NCBI RefSeq assembly: GCF_001544755.2
Contig: NZ_FCOF02000017.1
Location: forward strand, 62,001-126,000
Reading direction: 5' to 3'
Origin: Caballeronia catudaia
GTDB taxonomy: Bacteria; Pseudomonadota; Gammaproteobacteria; Burkholderiales; Burkholderiaceae
Length of the DNA stretch: 64,000 bases
In this document: piece after piece, positions 43,382 through 50,775 of the stretch
Position numbering within the stretch: the first letter of the stretch is position 1
Layout: each line of letters opens with the position of its first letter
Translations under genes and position numbers: made by a program
Notes under the pieces: model-generated
What the model was told of the DNA's origin: nothing
The model's input: only the letters and a program-made list of their open reading frames with translations
Databases searched by the model: none

Positions 43382-44290
43382 ATGGCGCAGGTCGACAGTT
43401 TCAGCGGCATTGTTATCTTCGTCACGGCGGCACGCTCGCGCAGTTTCACGGACGCTGCCGAACAACTTGGGCTGACAAAGTCCGCTGTTGGAAAAGCGAT
43501 TGCGAAGCTGGAGGAGCGCCTGGGCGCTCAGCTCTTCCATCGCACAACGCGCAGCATCTCCCTCACAGCCGATGGCGAGGCCTACTTCGCCGCGTGCGCC
43601 TCTGCGCTCGACGAAATTTCCGCGGCAGAAACTGCGCTCGGACCGGAGCTTCATCGTCCTGTCGGCCGCCTGCGCATCGACATGCCAGCAGCATTTGGGC
43701 GCCGCATACTCGTTCCCATCTTGCTGGACATCGCGCGGGAAAATCCCGACCTGCAGTTCACGATGACGTTTTCCGACCATCTCATCGACCCGATTGAGGA
43801 AGGCGTCGACCTTGTTATCCGATTCGGGGAGCTCGAAAGCTCGAGTGGTCTGGTTGCCCGTCGTCTGACTAGCCAACGGATGGTGATTGCGGCATCGCCC
43901 GCGTATCTTGCCCAGCGCGGCACTCCGAGCACACTCGGAGATTTGAAGAAGCAATCTTGCATTCTCGGCTACCGCCGTGGCCAGCCGCTCTCGTGGCGAG
44001 TAAACGTCAATGGCGTGTCCACTCGGATTTCGCCCCCAGCAACCCATCAAGTCAGCGACGGCGACTCGATTGTCGAAGCGGCTCTCGCCGGTTTGGGGCT
44101 TTGCCAGATGCCGATGTCACTCCTGCGGCCTCACCTAGAGTCGGGCATGTTGTTGTCAGTTCTCGATGACATATCGACTGAATTGATAGGCGTGCACGCT
44201 GTCTGGCCGAAGGTTGCTCATCTACGACCTAAGGTGCGACACGTGGTCGACACTTTAGTGGCACTCGGCGAACAAGGCGGACTGAACTGA
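43382..44290 (+). CDS. LysR-family transcriptional regulator (second)
   Basis: A 302-residue LysR-type regulator: FSGIVIFVTAARSRSFTDAA, LTKSAVGKAIAKLEERLGAQ and FHRTTRSISLTADGEAYF in the N-terminal HTH, then the effector domain (PVGRLRIDMPAAFGRRILVP, GLCQMPMSLLRPHLESG). It lies last in the catabolic run and on the same strand. It is of the CrgA/DsdC-like subgroup by its linker but the effector is unknown. The ATG at 43382 gives the usual start, 12 bases inside a longer reading. Confidence 0.9.
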   Translation: MAQVDSFSGIVIFVTAARSRSFTDAAEQLGLTKSAVGKAIAKLEERLGAQLFHRTTRSISLTADGEAYFAACASALDEISAAETALGPELHRPVGRLRIDMPAAFGRRILVPILLDIARENPDLQFTMTFSDHLIDPIEEGVDLVIRFGELESSSGLVARRLTSQRMVIAASPAYLAQRGTPSTLGDLKKQSCILGYRRGQPLSWRVNVNGVSTRISPPATHQVSDGDSIVEAALAGLGLCQMPMSLLRPHLESGMLLSVLDDISTELIGVHAVWPKVAHLRPKVRHVVDTLVALGEQGGLN

Positions 44291-44535
44291 ACTGTAGAAG
44301 GCGACGAAAATGCTGCGCGGCGACAAACAGGCTTCCTAGAACCAGCCACACCGCATGTGCGTCTGCTCTCCAGTCTCGCGCGTGCAAAGAACGTGACCAT
44401 CACATCCTTTGCTACGCTGAGCCGTGACAGCTTGACACACAAGAGCGTGTCGGCCGGCACGGCGTTGCTCTGGCTATGTGTTGAGCGCTTCCAGGCATCA
44501 GGTCATGCGGTGCGCTCTCATGCATTAGCCAACCG

Positions 44536-44889
44536 CTATTCGTCGCCCTCAGGCAGCAGCAGTTGCCGCGTGCGCTTGATGACCCAAGCCACCTCAAGCT
44601 GCGAAAAATCCCATTCCCCGGCGTCGACCTTCAACCTCATTCCCTTTTCGGCCCGGTTCAGCGCGACGTCACGCGTCAATCCAGACGTCGCAATCTTCCG
44701 CAATGCGTATTCGGATAGCTGAGCCGCCAAGTCTTCGCAGGCGTCGTAGCGCACCCACAGTTCCTCGTCGGTTAGAGCGCTTAGATAGCGACCGTCGACT
44801 TCGCGAACCAAGAGCTTTGGTTGAACCCCGGTTACCCCACCTGGGTCGGGCTCTCTCGGAAAATCGGCGGGAACTTGTCGGTCCGTCAT
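44536..44889 (-). CDS. Hypothetical protein, 117 aa
   Basis: Family not named. The pattern MTDRQVPADFPREPDPGGVT then GVQPKLLVREVDGRY, EELWVRYDACEDLAAQLSEY and DFSQLEVAWVIKRTRQLLLP is coherent and looks conserved; such proteins recur in Burkholderia accessory regions. Soluble. GAGGACGAA precedes the ATG at 44889. A broken copy of its 5' end lies at 28514-28576, so the family has been duplicated within this DNA. Confidence 0.65.
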   Translation of the reverse strand: MTDRQVPADFPREPDPGGVTGVQPKLLVREVDGRYLSALTDEELWVRYDACEDLAAQLSEYALRKIATSGLTRDVALNRAEKGMRLKVDAGEWDFSQLEVAWVIKRTRQLLLPEGDE

Positions 44890-45043
44890 TTCGTCCTCGA
44901 TAGCTGTGGCGACTGCCGATTCGGTGTGACCATCGGACAGGCCTCGCATGTTATTGCCCCGCGCGTGAATTCGCTCTGCGGAGCGCGAACACATTGCTGC
45001 CGAGGTGTACCCGCACTATGGGGTTGGATGTGATTTGCAAAAG

Positions 45044-45868
45044 TCACAAGTGGGCGTCAAGCATTTTGAGCGTCGCAGCGGCGGAGCCTCCTAAGCCGAC
45101 TCCATGCGACGGATTCGTGTTCGACTCACGAAGGTTGATTCGAATGAGCCTCTGTGCCGAGAATCGTTCGCTGAAACGTCGTACCGTCGGCAAGGCTTTC
45201 CCGGCACCAACTTCGACGACAACAAGCTTTGACACGGAAGAAATCCAGGCTGCAAGTCGCTGCTGCTGTTTCTCATAGGGAAGGCCGACCCACCCCCAGT
45301 CGCCAAACATTAGGATATTCGGACGCGCGAGAGCGCCACAACGAGGGCAACGGGGCATCGGGCTCTCCAACTCGGAGGTTGTTTCATTTACGAGCGGATG
45401 AAAATCTGTCGCCGACCAAGTATCGTGCGTACAGGTCACCAGACATTGGAGTGCGTGAATCGACCCATGGCATTCGTGCACACGGTGTTCTGGGAATCCG
45501 GCCTTTTGGAACTGTCCATCGACGTTGCTCGTGAACACGAACGCGCCATGACTCATGCGGTCAGCCCATCGGCGCAGTATCGCAAAGCCGTCGTGTGGAA
45601 CAGTCTCGCGGTACAACTTTAGGCGGTGTCCGTAAAAGCCCCACGCAAGCTTCGGTTGCTCCGCAAACCGAACGGGGTTCGCCATGTCCTCGAACGAAAG
45701 GTCTTGATGCTGAAGCGCGGGGTACGCTCGCCAGAAACCTTCCTGACCGCGGAAATCAGGAAGGCCCGAGTCGACGCCCATACCAGCGCCAGCTGTGATG
45801 AGCAGACCGTCGGCTTCTCGCAGCCAGGCGACAGCTTTCTCCCGCTTTTCGTCGTGCGAATCAAGCAC
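45044..45868 (-). CDS. Sir2-family NAD-dependent protein deacylase
   Basis: A 274-residue sirtuin. NAD-binding GAGMGVDSGLPDFR (27-40), TSNVDGQF (113-120), catalytic His134 (VHECHGSIH), a zinc site with Cys142, Cys146, Cys174 and Cys177 (CLVTC, CPRCG) and VEVGAGKALPTVR are all present. It could deacylate proteins or, as some bacterial sirtuins in defence systems do, consume NAD. It stands alone, but an NAD-consuming RNA phosphotransferase lies about 600 bases upstream on the same strand. Confidence 0.9.
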   Translation of the reverse strand: MLDSHDEKREKAVAWLREADGLLITAGAGMGVDSGLPDFRGQEGFWRAYPALQHQDLSFEDMANPVRFAEQPKLAWGFYGHRLKLYRETVPHDGFAILRRWADRMSHGAFVFTSNVDGQFQKAGFPEHRVHECHGSIHALQCLVTCTHDTWSATDFHPLVNETTSELESPMPRCPRCGALARPNILMFGDWGWVGLPYEKQQQRLAAWISSVSKLVVVEVGAGKALPTVRRFSERFSAQRLIRINLRESNTNPSHGVGLGGSAAATLKMLDAHL

Positions 45869-46015
45869 TTCTATGCTCCCATTACAATGCGACGACTACC
45901 GATGGGCTGAAACGCAGATGCATCAATCTAACGCGCCGCGGAAGCGACGTGTGCGGCAGCTTGCCTTGCAATCGTCCTCATCGTCGAAACCGCCGACGAA
46001 ATTTGGCCTCGCTGA

Positions 46016-46246
46016 TTACGCGCGGTGTCGTCGCCACGCTTTCATGTCCTCGATGGTCACCCCTTCGACCGGGAATTCCACGGCTCCTGCCAACTCCAGA
46101 ATCGACTTCGATTTTGCTCGTACCAGGACGTTGCCATCGGGCATGACATGCCACACCCGCCGCGTGCCCGGCTTCATGCCTAACGCTTTCCTGACCTCGG
46201 CAGGCACCGTGGTACTGCCTCTGGTTGTAAGCCGCGATTCAGCCAT
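46016..46246 (-). CDS. AbrB/SpoVT/MazE-type DNA-binding protein (second copy)
   Basis: A 76-residue AbrB-fold protein: MAESRLTTRGSTTVPAEVRK, WHVMPDGNVLVRAKSKSILE. It is a paralogue of the protein at 1647-1856, with the same layout and spacing. The ATG at 46246 matches the paralogue start; a longer reading is not supported. No toxin gene is adjacent, so it could be an orphan antitoxin or a plain regulator. The gene downstream on its strand is the sirtuin, 147 bases away. Confidence 0.8.
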   Translation of the reverse strand: MAESRLTTRGSTTVPAEVRKALGMKPGTRRVWHVMPDGNVLVRAKSKSILELAGAVEFPVEGVTIEDMKAWRRHRA

Positions 46247-46463
46247 GTAACTTCCCCTTCGATGTTCGGGTAGCCTACCGGCAAAAGCAATCTCCGTGAG
46301 TGCTACTCTGACACGCGCTAGTGCATTCAGGCGATATTCAGATAGGTCGCGCTCGCGATGATTTGAATGCATCGCCGCCGGTTGGCGTACAGCTTCGACG
46401 TGGTTTGATGTTGCTGGTCGTCCCAAAACGCGCACTTCAGCACGAACTGGCGACAACGCGCCT

Positions 46464-47093
46464 TCATGAGCTTGGCCCCCGTTCGTCGGACGTCCACTTT
46501 GACAGGTATGCCGTCGGCACAGCAGGAGTAAGCCAAACTCCGTTATCCGACCGCGCGAAAGAGTACCCGTCAGCGTGCATCCGCGCTGCGTCCACCACCA
46601 ATACCAGTGGTTGGCCGTGGCGAGCTCCTACGCGCGTCGCTGTGTTGACGTCCGTGCTCAGATGGACAGCGTGCCGGGTCCGAGGCGTCAATCCGTCAGC
46701 CGCGATACTCTCCCAGTTGCTCCACGCGGTGCCATGATAAAGGACAGCCGGCGGCTCCATATCGGCATATCCGAGGTCCACGCCTATCGAGTGACCCTGT
46801 GCCGCTCGTATCCGCAGGCCATCCTGAGATAACGAAAACCGCTGCTTATCGTTTGTGGCCACGACCGCGAGGATGAGTTCTCTGGTCACTGTCGGCAATG
46901 TCCTCAGTCGCTTCGATGCGTTCGCATTGCGCGCAGTACGTTCTATCGCGCGTATCAGTTCATCGACAGACGCCCAGCCCTGACGGTCGAGGCGTATGCC
47001 GACCATCTCGGGCTCATGGCGCAAAATCTTCGAGAGAAGTCTGCTAACCGCGGCGTGGCCGGCCGCAACGCGTGAATCGGAGTTCGTGTTCAT
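46464..47093 (-). CDS. kptA: RNA 2'-phosphotransferase (KptA/Tpt1)
   Basis: A 209-residue Tpt1-family enzyme, which removes an internal 2'-phosphate from RNA by transferring it to NAD, giving ADP-ribose 1'',2''-cyclic phosphate. Motifs in order: SRLLSKILRHEPEMVGIRLD, GWASVDELI, KQRFSLSQDGLRIRAAQGHS, PAVLYHGT and HAVHLSTD, containing the Arg-His-Arg residues of the active site. Bacteria lack the yeast splicing pathway, so the natural substrate is unknown; repair of damaged RNA or undoing of ligase products is suggested for the family. Confidence 0.93.
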   Translation of the reverse strand: MNTNSDSRVAAGHAAVSRLLSKILRHEPEMVGIRLDRQGWASVDELIRAIERTARNANASKRLRTLPTVTRELILAVVATNDKQRFSLSQDGLRIRAAQGHSIGVDLGYADMEPPAVLYHGTAWSNWESIAADGLTPRTRHAVHLSTDVNTATRVGARHGQPLVLVVDAARMHADGYSFARSDNGVWLTPAVPTAYLSKWTSDERGPSS

Positions 47094-47272
47094 GTGACTA
47101 TACTTCCGCCGGAATGTCCCGAACTTGCAGCGAAGCCAAGCTTTGAATCCTTAGCCAACTGGTTGCCCCGAATAGTTTTGTTATGACAGCATGAGGCAGA
47201 AAATTTAGTTCAACGTTGCCCCGGTTCCGCATGCCACCGTCTGTGCTTCGCTGGGAATACCGTAGTGCCCCA

Positions 47273-47518
47273 TTACTCTTCGTCGGTTGTTGAAGCTTGG
47301 TAGGCTTTTGCCGCAGCATCCAGGTGCGCCTGATAAGCTAGCACTGATGCCGTCGTCAGGAACCGGTTGTTCCGAGTTGTGTGGTGTAGCTTCAGTTTTC
47401 CTTGCTCAAGCAGCTTCACGACATGTGGACGGGAAACGAATAGGAGCTTCGCGGCTTCGGCGGTGGACATGAAATCGTCGGCGTCAGGCGGCGGTGAAAT
47501 TTTCACGCTTGTCGCCAT
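47273..47518 (-). CDS. Helix-turn-helix (excisionase-like) DNA-binding protein
   Basis: An 81-residue protein with a winged HTH of the MerR/excisionase superfamily: MSTAEAAKLLFVSRPHVVKL, LEQGKLKLHHTTRNNRFLTT and ASVLAYQAH. Such proteins usually precede a PIN-domain toxin and act as antitoxins, but no PIN frame follows here; the next 180 bases hold nothing credible. It may be an orphan antitoxin or an excisionase of the island. Confidence 0.8.
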   Translation of the reverse strand: MATSVKISPPPDADDFMSTAEAAKLLFVSRPHVVKLLEQGKLKLHHTTRNNRFLTTASVLAYQAHLDAAAKAYQASTTDEE

Positions 47519-47550
47519 TGTGGCTCTCCAGTTAGATTGCGCGGCTCAGA

Positions 47551-47976
47551 CTATGCACGTAGGTACCACTCGCCAGCGCCGTAAATCCTATTCCGTGTAT
47601 CAATGTCACGCTTGTAGCCGAGCTCCTTCACGAAGCCCAGCGACCGAAGCACGTCGCGGGCACGCATGATGTCGCTCCTGTCGGCCCAGTCATGCGTGTA
47701 GACACAGATGACGTGCCCATTGTGACCGATGCTGCGCAGAGCGGTGGACACCTTGGCACACATCAGCTGGTTGTTCTCGATAGCGCCGCTGATTTTGCTC
47801 CACGTCCCGTCCACCTCAGTGGGGCTCGCAAAGATGCACCATTTCCCAGATAAATCTGTCGAGACAAAGTCGCTGTAGTCCGCGGATTTCTTGTAGTGCC
47901 AGTTGCAACTCAAGTCCTCAGAAGGCTTGTCCGATTTTCGGAACAATCTCTCTTCCACACTAATCCCTTCCTTCAT
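47551..47976 (-). CDS. Possible phosphothreonine lyase-fold protein (BLES03/DUF1917-like)
   Basis: A 141-residue soluble protein. The segments GKWCIFASPTEVDGTWSKIS, KVSTA followed by VICVYTHDWADRSDIMRARD and ELGYKRDIDTRNRIYG fit the BLES03/DUF1917 pattern that is related to phosphothreonine lyases. I see the family layout but cannot confirm catalytic residues. It is the last gene of a minus-strand group and no target is evident. Confidence 0.55.
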   Translation of the reverse strand: MKEGISVEERLFRKSDKPSEDLSCNWHYKKSADYSDFVSTDLSGKWCIFASPTEVDGTWSKISGAIENNQLMCAKVSTALRSIGHNGHVICVYTHDWADRSDIMRARDVLRSLGFVKELGYKRDIDTRNRIYGAGEWYLRA

Positions 47977-48006
47977 GGAGGCCTCCTCGCGCCGGGCGCT
48001 TTCATG

Positions 48007-48207
48007 TCAATCCGCTTTCTTGAGCCTCGCGCGGCATCGTTCCAACTCCTTACTGAGCGAATCTATTTGCGCTTGCATCCCGACCGCTCGTTTGAGTAGC
48101 TGTCCAACTCCATACCAGTACGCATATCCTAAGTCCACGCCCTCCAGACCTAGTTCGTGGAACTTGCGAAGAGCAATGTCGAGGTCGAGATGGCTATGCG
48201 GGTTCAT
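48007..48207 (-). CDS. Hypothetical protein with C-terminal coiled coil, 66 aa
   Basis: Starts MNPHSHLDLDIALRKFHELG, with GGGAGAAGTG before the ATG at 48207. The C-terminal half (GQLLKRAVGMQAQIDSLSKE through ERCRARLKKAD) is a probable coiled coil. It overlaps the end of the small membrane-protein gene by 14 bases, so it is translated in the same unit. No family recognised. Confidence 0.6.
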   Translation of the reverse strand: MNPHSHLDLDIALRKFHELGLEGVDLGYAYWYGVGQLLKRAVGMQAQIDSLSKELERCRARLKKAD

Positions 48208-48391
48208 CACTTCTCCCACCGACTTTGAGGGACAGTTGGTGCGCGCGGCGGTAGGCAAACCGCCTAGACAAGACACTCTCCTTCACGTATCGCCTTTTGA
48301 TGCGTAAAACGAACAGGCTCAGTACGAATCCGGCTGCTGGTATGAGCAACAACCACGCGTTTTGAAGAGCAACGCCTAGAAAATCCTTCAC
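48194..48391 (-). CDS. Small single-span membrane protein, 65 aa
   Basis: One membrane span near residues 10-29 (NAWLLLIPAAGFVLSLFVLR) followed by a strongly basic tail (IKRRYVKESVLSRRFAYRRA), so the C-terminus should be cytoplasmic. It overlaps the upstream 243-residue gene by 4 bases and the downstream gene by 14. Small membrane proteins in such couplings may be toxins or anchors; nothing here proves either. Confidence 0.6.
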   Translation of the reverse strand: MKDFLGVALQNAWLLLIPAAGFVLSLFVLRIKRRYVKESVLSRRFAYRRAHQLSLKVGGRSDEPA

Positions 48392-49119
48392 AACTTTGGT
48401 GGCCTCGAGGCTTTCTGCTTCGCGAAACCACCGGCGGCCTTCGCTACTGCGGTGACATCTTTAATCGCTAGGAGTTGGAGTGGCGTGGAGCCTCCAAGGT
48501 CCGCGACCGGTGTGGTGAAGAAATGCCATTTTTCCAGACCCGATGTAGCAACGCCCAACCGACGTATGACCTTCTCGAAGTCATCTCGGTGAATCAGCGA
48601 TGAAAGAAAGAACGCCGGGATGTACGTCTCTTGCGCCATTTCAACGCTGAAGATTCGCGCTGACTCGAGATACTTGTTCAGCTTCTTCTCCGTGATACCT
48701 GTGGCCTTGCAATAGTCTTGTGTGCGTAGCAATTTTCCTTCGCGCACAAGGGAGCTATGCCCCGAGCCTTCCAATGCGCTTTGTGTCAAATCGTCGTGCG
48801 ATGTTCGCAGTTTCGATATACGGTTAGCTCGCTTGCGTAGCCTCTCTTCTTCGTCGCGCATCGACTGTATGTCGAGATTTAGAATGGTTGCCACGCCTAC
48901 GATTTCCCACACACGATTCTTGATTAGCCGGCCTAGCTCCTCGTCGGGGATGTCGAGAAGTGCCATGGCGCCTATGGGGTCAACCAGGACGGCAACGACG
49001 ACCGCACGATGAATCGCATGGTCTATCCGCGCAAGCCGCGCTTCTTCGGGCGAAGGTGCGTCTCGCCTTTGATGAGACGGCCGCGGCGTTGCAACTCTTT
49101 TGGTCGTGATTCGATTCAT
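48388..49119 (-). CDS. Protein with MbcA/ParS-like C-terminal domain
   Basis: A 243-residue protein. A helical N-terminal half (EEERLRKRANRISKLRTS) precedes a segment QDYCKATGITEKKLNKYLES that may be a small HTH. The C-terminus EKVIRRLGVATSGLEKWHFF then TTPVADLGGSTPLQLLAIKD matches the antitoxin Xre/MbcA/ParS toxin-binding fold (pattern W.FF.TP...LGG.TPL.LL). Usually a RES-domain toxin is encoded next to such genes; here the neighbours are a small membrane protein and a coiled-coil protein. Confidence 0.7.
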   Translation of the reverse strand: MNRITTKRVATPRPSHQRRDAPSPEEARLARIDHAIHRAVVVAVLVDPIGAMALLDIPDEELGRLIKNRVWEIVGVATILNLDIQSMRDEEERLRKRANRISKLRTSHDDLTQSALEGSGHSSLVREGKLLRTQDYCKATGITEKKLNKYLESARIFSVEMAQETYIPAFFLSSLIHRDDFEKVIRRLGVATSGLEKWHFFTTPVADLGGSTPLQLLAIKDVTAVAKAAGGFAKQKASRPPKL

Positions 49120-49215
49120 CGCGGTTGGAGCTGGTCAGAGAGCGGTGTCGTTCTTGCGATACTCACGGATAAGCGCGTTCTGCCGCCCGCCGCAGATTTC
49201 GAATCACGCACGTAC

Positions 49216-49725
49216 TCATCCGTTATCGAAGCTCAATACTTTGACCAACCGTGGTCTCTTAACATGCCTACCGGATTTGGCAGGCCAACACCGTCTTGTC
49301 TCCCCGTCGGTGGTCGAATACCAGTAGTGCATGACGCCCTTATCATTGCCCTCCGCCTCCTGCCACAACCCGGTTACTCGGCAGAGCGTGACGGAAGCGT
49401 CAGCTTCATTGCGAGCCAACAGGTGAACGGAGAAGCTGACATCGCCAAGTTGCAGTACCAATTGAATCAGCGCCTCGGCACCGTCCACCACCCAACCGTC
49501 CGGGCTCCAGTCCGCACCGCGAGAGGAGGCAACGACGAAGAAGTTCGGCGTGGCGTCCGACCATCCAACGCAGCGCCACGGAAGAAATGGCTGCATGAGC
49601 CTCTTCTTTATGGGATGTGGCTCTTCCCAACTGCTGTCAGTGAATAGCATCCAAGTAACCAACGAAATGAGCAACGTTTGACCTACTTTGCTGACTACAC
49701 GACATTTTATGTCGTATACCAACAT
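49216..49725 (-). CDS. Hypothetical membrane-anchored or exported protein, 169 aa
   Basis: No family recognised. The N-terminus VGQTLLISLVTWMLF is a single hydrophobic segment, probably an anchor or signal. The rest is soluble with beta character (DGWVVDGAEALIQLVLQLGD, SFSVHLLARNEADASVTLCR, GVMHYWYSTTDG). The opposite strand is also open but its product is Arg/Pro/Ser-rich and unlikely. The gene is divergent from the XRE regulator. Confidence 0.55.
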   Translation of the reverse strand: MLVYDIKCRVVSKVGQTLLISLVTWMLFTDSSWEEPHPIKKRLMQPFLPWRCVGWSDATPNFFVVASSRGADWSPDGWVVDGAEALIQLVLQLGDVSFSVHLLARNEADASVTLCRVTGLWQEAEGNDKGVMHYWYSTTDGETRRCWPAKSGRHVKRPRLVKVLSFDNG

Positions 49726-49795
49726 ACCATGCCGTTACCATAAATGCCAGTTGAGACGACCATATCTGTCGGCCAACGACACATAATGTTGAGTA

Positions 49796-50161
49796 GTGAC
49801 GCAAATAAAGGAAAAAAGGCTGGCCAACCAAATTGGCTCTACGCTCGCTCGCCTTCGTGCGGAGCGGGGATACACACAAGAATTTCTCGCCGAGCGGCTG
49901 GATGTAACGATTGAGACCATCGGACGATTCGAGCGAGGGATTGTCCTTCCGACTTTGCCTCGTTTGTATCAGCTGGCTGAGGTGCTGGCAGTGCCAGTGG
50001 TTGACCTTTTACAAAGCGGCTCGTCTCGGTCAGGAGACGTTGCACTAGAAATGACGTCGTTGCTCGAGCGACTCTCGCTTGACGACCAGAACTTCGTCCG
50101 GAAGTGGCTCTGGGAAATGTGCGAGCACCTCGGCAAGCCGCGCCATTCACGCAAAAAATGA
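49796..50161 (+). CDS. XRE-family transcriptional regulator
   Basis: A 121-residue protein with a canonical Cro/CI helix-turn-helix: IGSTLARLRAERGYTQEFLA, ERLDVTIETIGRFERGIVLP, TLPRLYQLAEVLAVPVVDLL. A helical C-terminal segment may mediate dimers. Start is GTG at 49796. It is the last credible gene of the accessory part and lies next to the junction with the core. Confidence 0.85.
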   Translation: MTQIKEKRLANQIGSTLARLRAERGYTQEFLAERLDVTIETIGRFERGIVLPTLPRLYQLAEVLAVPVVDLLQSGSSRSGDVALEMTSLLERLSLDDQNFVRKWLWEMCEHLGKPRHSRKK

Positions 50162-50459
50162 CCTGAAAGCTCCCTCAGAATGCCATTGGCTGACGCTCGC
50201 CCCGACTGCTGTCGTCGGGATATACCCACACAACTTTGCCTCCGCAGCGCTCGAAGCGAGCCGGGGCGGACGCAACATCCGCGACACTGATAGTTTGGCA
50301 ACTACTCCGACTCGGGCCCGTTGCGCTCACATCGAGCCAACGAGATGCTTTTCGGGGCCATATCGCTCCAAAGACAGTCCGCAAATCAGCGCAAAAGTCA
50401 GCACGAAAAACGTTACGGAAGAACCCCCTCGGGACGGCCCGGATGCCTGCCGCTTCCCC

Positions 50460-50533
50460 GTGTGCACAACTTCGCTGCCCACACCACGAGGGTGTGGACA
50501 GCCGCCTGACGGCGGTGCCGAAGTTGCACACAC
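50460..50533. repeat. Nested inverted repeat able to fold as a three-way junction
   Basis: Outer arms GTGTGcaCAACTTCG (50460-50474) and CGAAGTTGcaCACAC (50519-50533) pair over 13 of 15 positions. Inside them lie two hairpins: CCACACC-ACGAG-GGTGTGG (50479-50497), extended by CTG/CAG, and CCGCC-TGAC-GGCGG (50502-50515). All three stems are exact or nearly so and account for almost every base. This could be an RNA, a cruciform recombination site or a palindromic element. Confidence 0.8.
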
Positions 50534-50733
50534 TTGAGGCTGACGCGCCGGCATTGCCGGCTTGCCACGATTTTATTTATGAGGAGCAAGACGTCGACGG
50601 CCGACCGGTTCGACGTCACAGTTAGCGGCGGGAGGACTCACAACGCGGGTGAACCTATCTCTGATGCGAGGCTCGCCGCAATGCGCGCAGGCCGGAGGGA
50701 CCTGAGAGATTAGGTGTGGTGCCCCACGGTAGA

Positions 50734-50775
50734 TGTCCATAGGCCCCAAGTTCTGGGGTGGGTGTCCATGCCCCC
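50734..50775. repeat. Short direct repeats and palindrome beside ychF
   Basis: TGTCCAT followed by (A)GGCCCC occurs at 50734-50747 and again as TGTCCATGCCCCC at 50763-50775. Between them is the palindrome CCCCA-AGTTC-TGGGG (50744-50758). The layout resembles an insertion-sequence end or duplicated target, but no transposase remains. Confidence 0.45.

Larger units (their letters stand above)
50162..50775. other. Junction between accessory DNA and core block
   Basis: 614 bases with no confident gene and no tRNA. Frames are open on both strands (for example the plus-strand frame at 50236-50625) but are rich in Arg, Ser, Pro and Lys and have no ribosome-binding site. The stretch holds a nested inverted repeat (50460-50533) and short direct repeats beside ychF (50734-50775). 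Both are described separately. Confidence 0.55.

Noticed and set aside
47098..47319. Frame after the HTH gene as a possible PIN toxin
   Set aside because: No acidic PIN residues or fold; it partly overlaps the HTH gene and looks like chance.
49009..49647. Plus-strand frame overlapping the 169-residue hypothetical gene in antisense
   Set aside because: The minus-strand product has a hydrophobic N-terminus and protein-like composition; the plus-strand one does not.
50236..50625. Plus-strand frame of 129 codons in the junction
   Set aside because: No ribosome-binding site, biased composition, and it runs through the nested inverted repeat.
50162..50775. Search for a tRNA gene or integrase as attachment site at the island end
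   Set aside because: No cloverleaf-like sequence or recombinase motif seen on either strand.
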